Of a DNA stretch of 13,516 nt, positions 13,441-13,516 are shown in pieces. Positions within the stretch are counted from its first letter, which is position 1. Every line of letters starts with the position of its first letter. The DNA is from Stigonema sp964246695 (GTDB lineage Bacteria; Cyanobacteriota; Cyanobacteriia; Cyanobacteriales; Nostocaceae), in assembly GCA_964246695.1 (NCBI GenBank), contig CAXTSI010000229.1, forward strand, positions 1 through 13,516, in the 5' to 3' direction. The position numbers and the translations under genes are program-made. The notes below the pieces were generated by a model that had not been told where the DNA came from, did no database searches, and saw nothing but the letters and a program-made list of their open reading frames with translations.

Positions 13441-13516
13441 ACCCACCACCCACCACCCAACAACCAACACCCAACAACAAACAACAAAAAAACAACAACG
13501 AAAAAATAACAACAAA
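13441..13516. repeat. Low-complexity A/C tract
   Basis: Right after the HD gene come 76 bases containing only one G and one T, moving from CCACCC-like units through CCAACA to AACAAC and A-runs. It is a degenerate simple-repeat tract, cut by the window edge. No protein or hairpin is supported. Confidence 0.75.

Overview
The window looks like chromosomal DNA of a filamentous, probably heterocystous (Nostocales-type) cyanobacterium. Nine HIP1 octamers (GCGATCGC) occur in 13.5 kb (starting at 1877, 2486, 3097, 4092, 5275, 7659, 8952, 9903, 11944). The intergenic DNA is full of short heptad repeats, nested palindromes and MITE-like inverted repeats, and the recognisable proteins have cyanobacterial character (a caspase-fold protein of pseudo-orthocaspase type, PEP-CTERM-like export, an HD-domain protein). 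No rRNA, tRNA, CRISPR array or transposase gene was seen. Assignments come from reading motifs; no database search was possible.

Layout. 1-3557: sulfate adenylyltransferase (sat, TTG start) followed on the same strand by an exported caspase-fold protein whose catalytic His and Cys are replaced by Tyr and Ser. 3558-4052: repeat-rich spacer with two abutting inverted-repeat elements. 4053-5750: exported multicopper oxidase with a complete copper-ligand set. 5751-7993: accessory stretch with small orphan ORFs (102, 39, 93 and 81 codons on the minus strand; 27 on the plus strand), several with strong Shine-Dalgarno sequences, mixed with MITE-like elements, one with an apparent 10-bp target duplication. 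8199-8951: DUF938-type SAM methyltransferase. 9009-9142: a repeat related to the one at 3838, carrying strong hairpins. 9174-9791 (minus): DUF411/CopG-type copper protein. 10095-11468: secreted tandem-repeat (propeller-like) protein with a degenerate PEP-CTERM tail. 11469-12054: inverted repeats and a start-less, frameshifted gene remnant. 12055-12273 (minus): small Gln-rich lipoprotein. 12472-13431: HD-domain phosphohydrolase. The window ends in an almost pure A/C tract.

How the genes fit together. There is no single large operon. The nearest to a functional theme is copper and the cell envelope: the multicopper oxidase and the DUF411 protein are both exported copper proteins within 3.5 kb, and the Tat-signal pseudo-caspase, PEP-CTERM-like protein and lipoprotein are also extracytoplasmic. 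Sat is primary sulfur assimilation and seems unconnected. The most unusual items are the dead-site caspase, the small-ORF/MITE region with a 22-bp direct repeat beside a possible ribbon-helix-helix gene, and a repeat family that recurs in the window and sits just upstream of two start codons.
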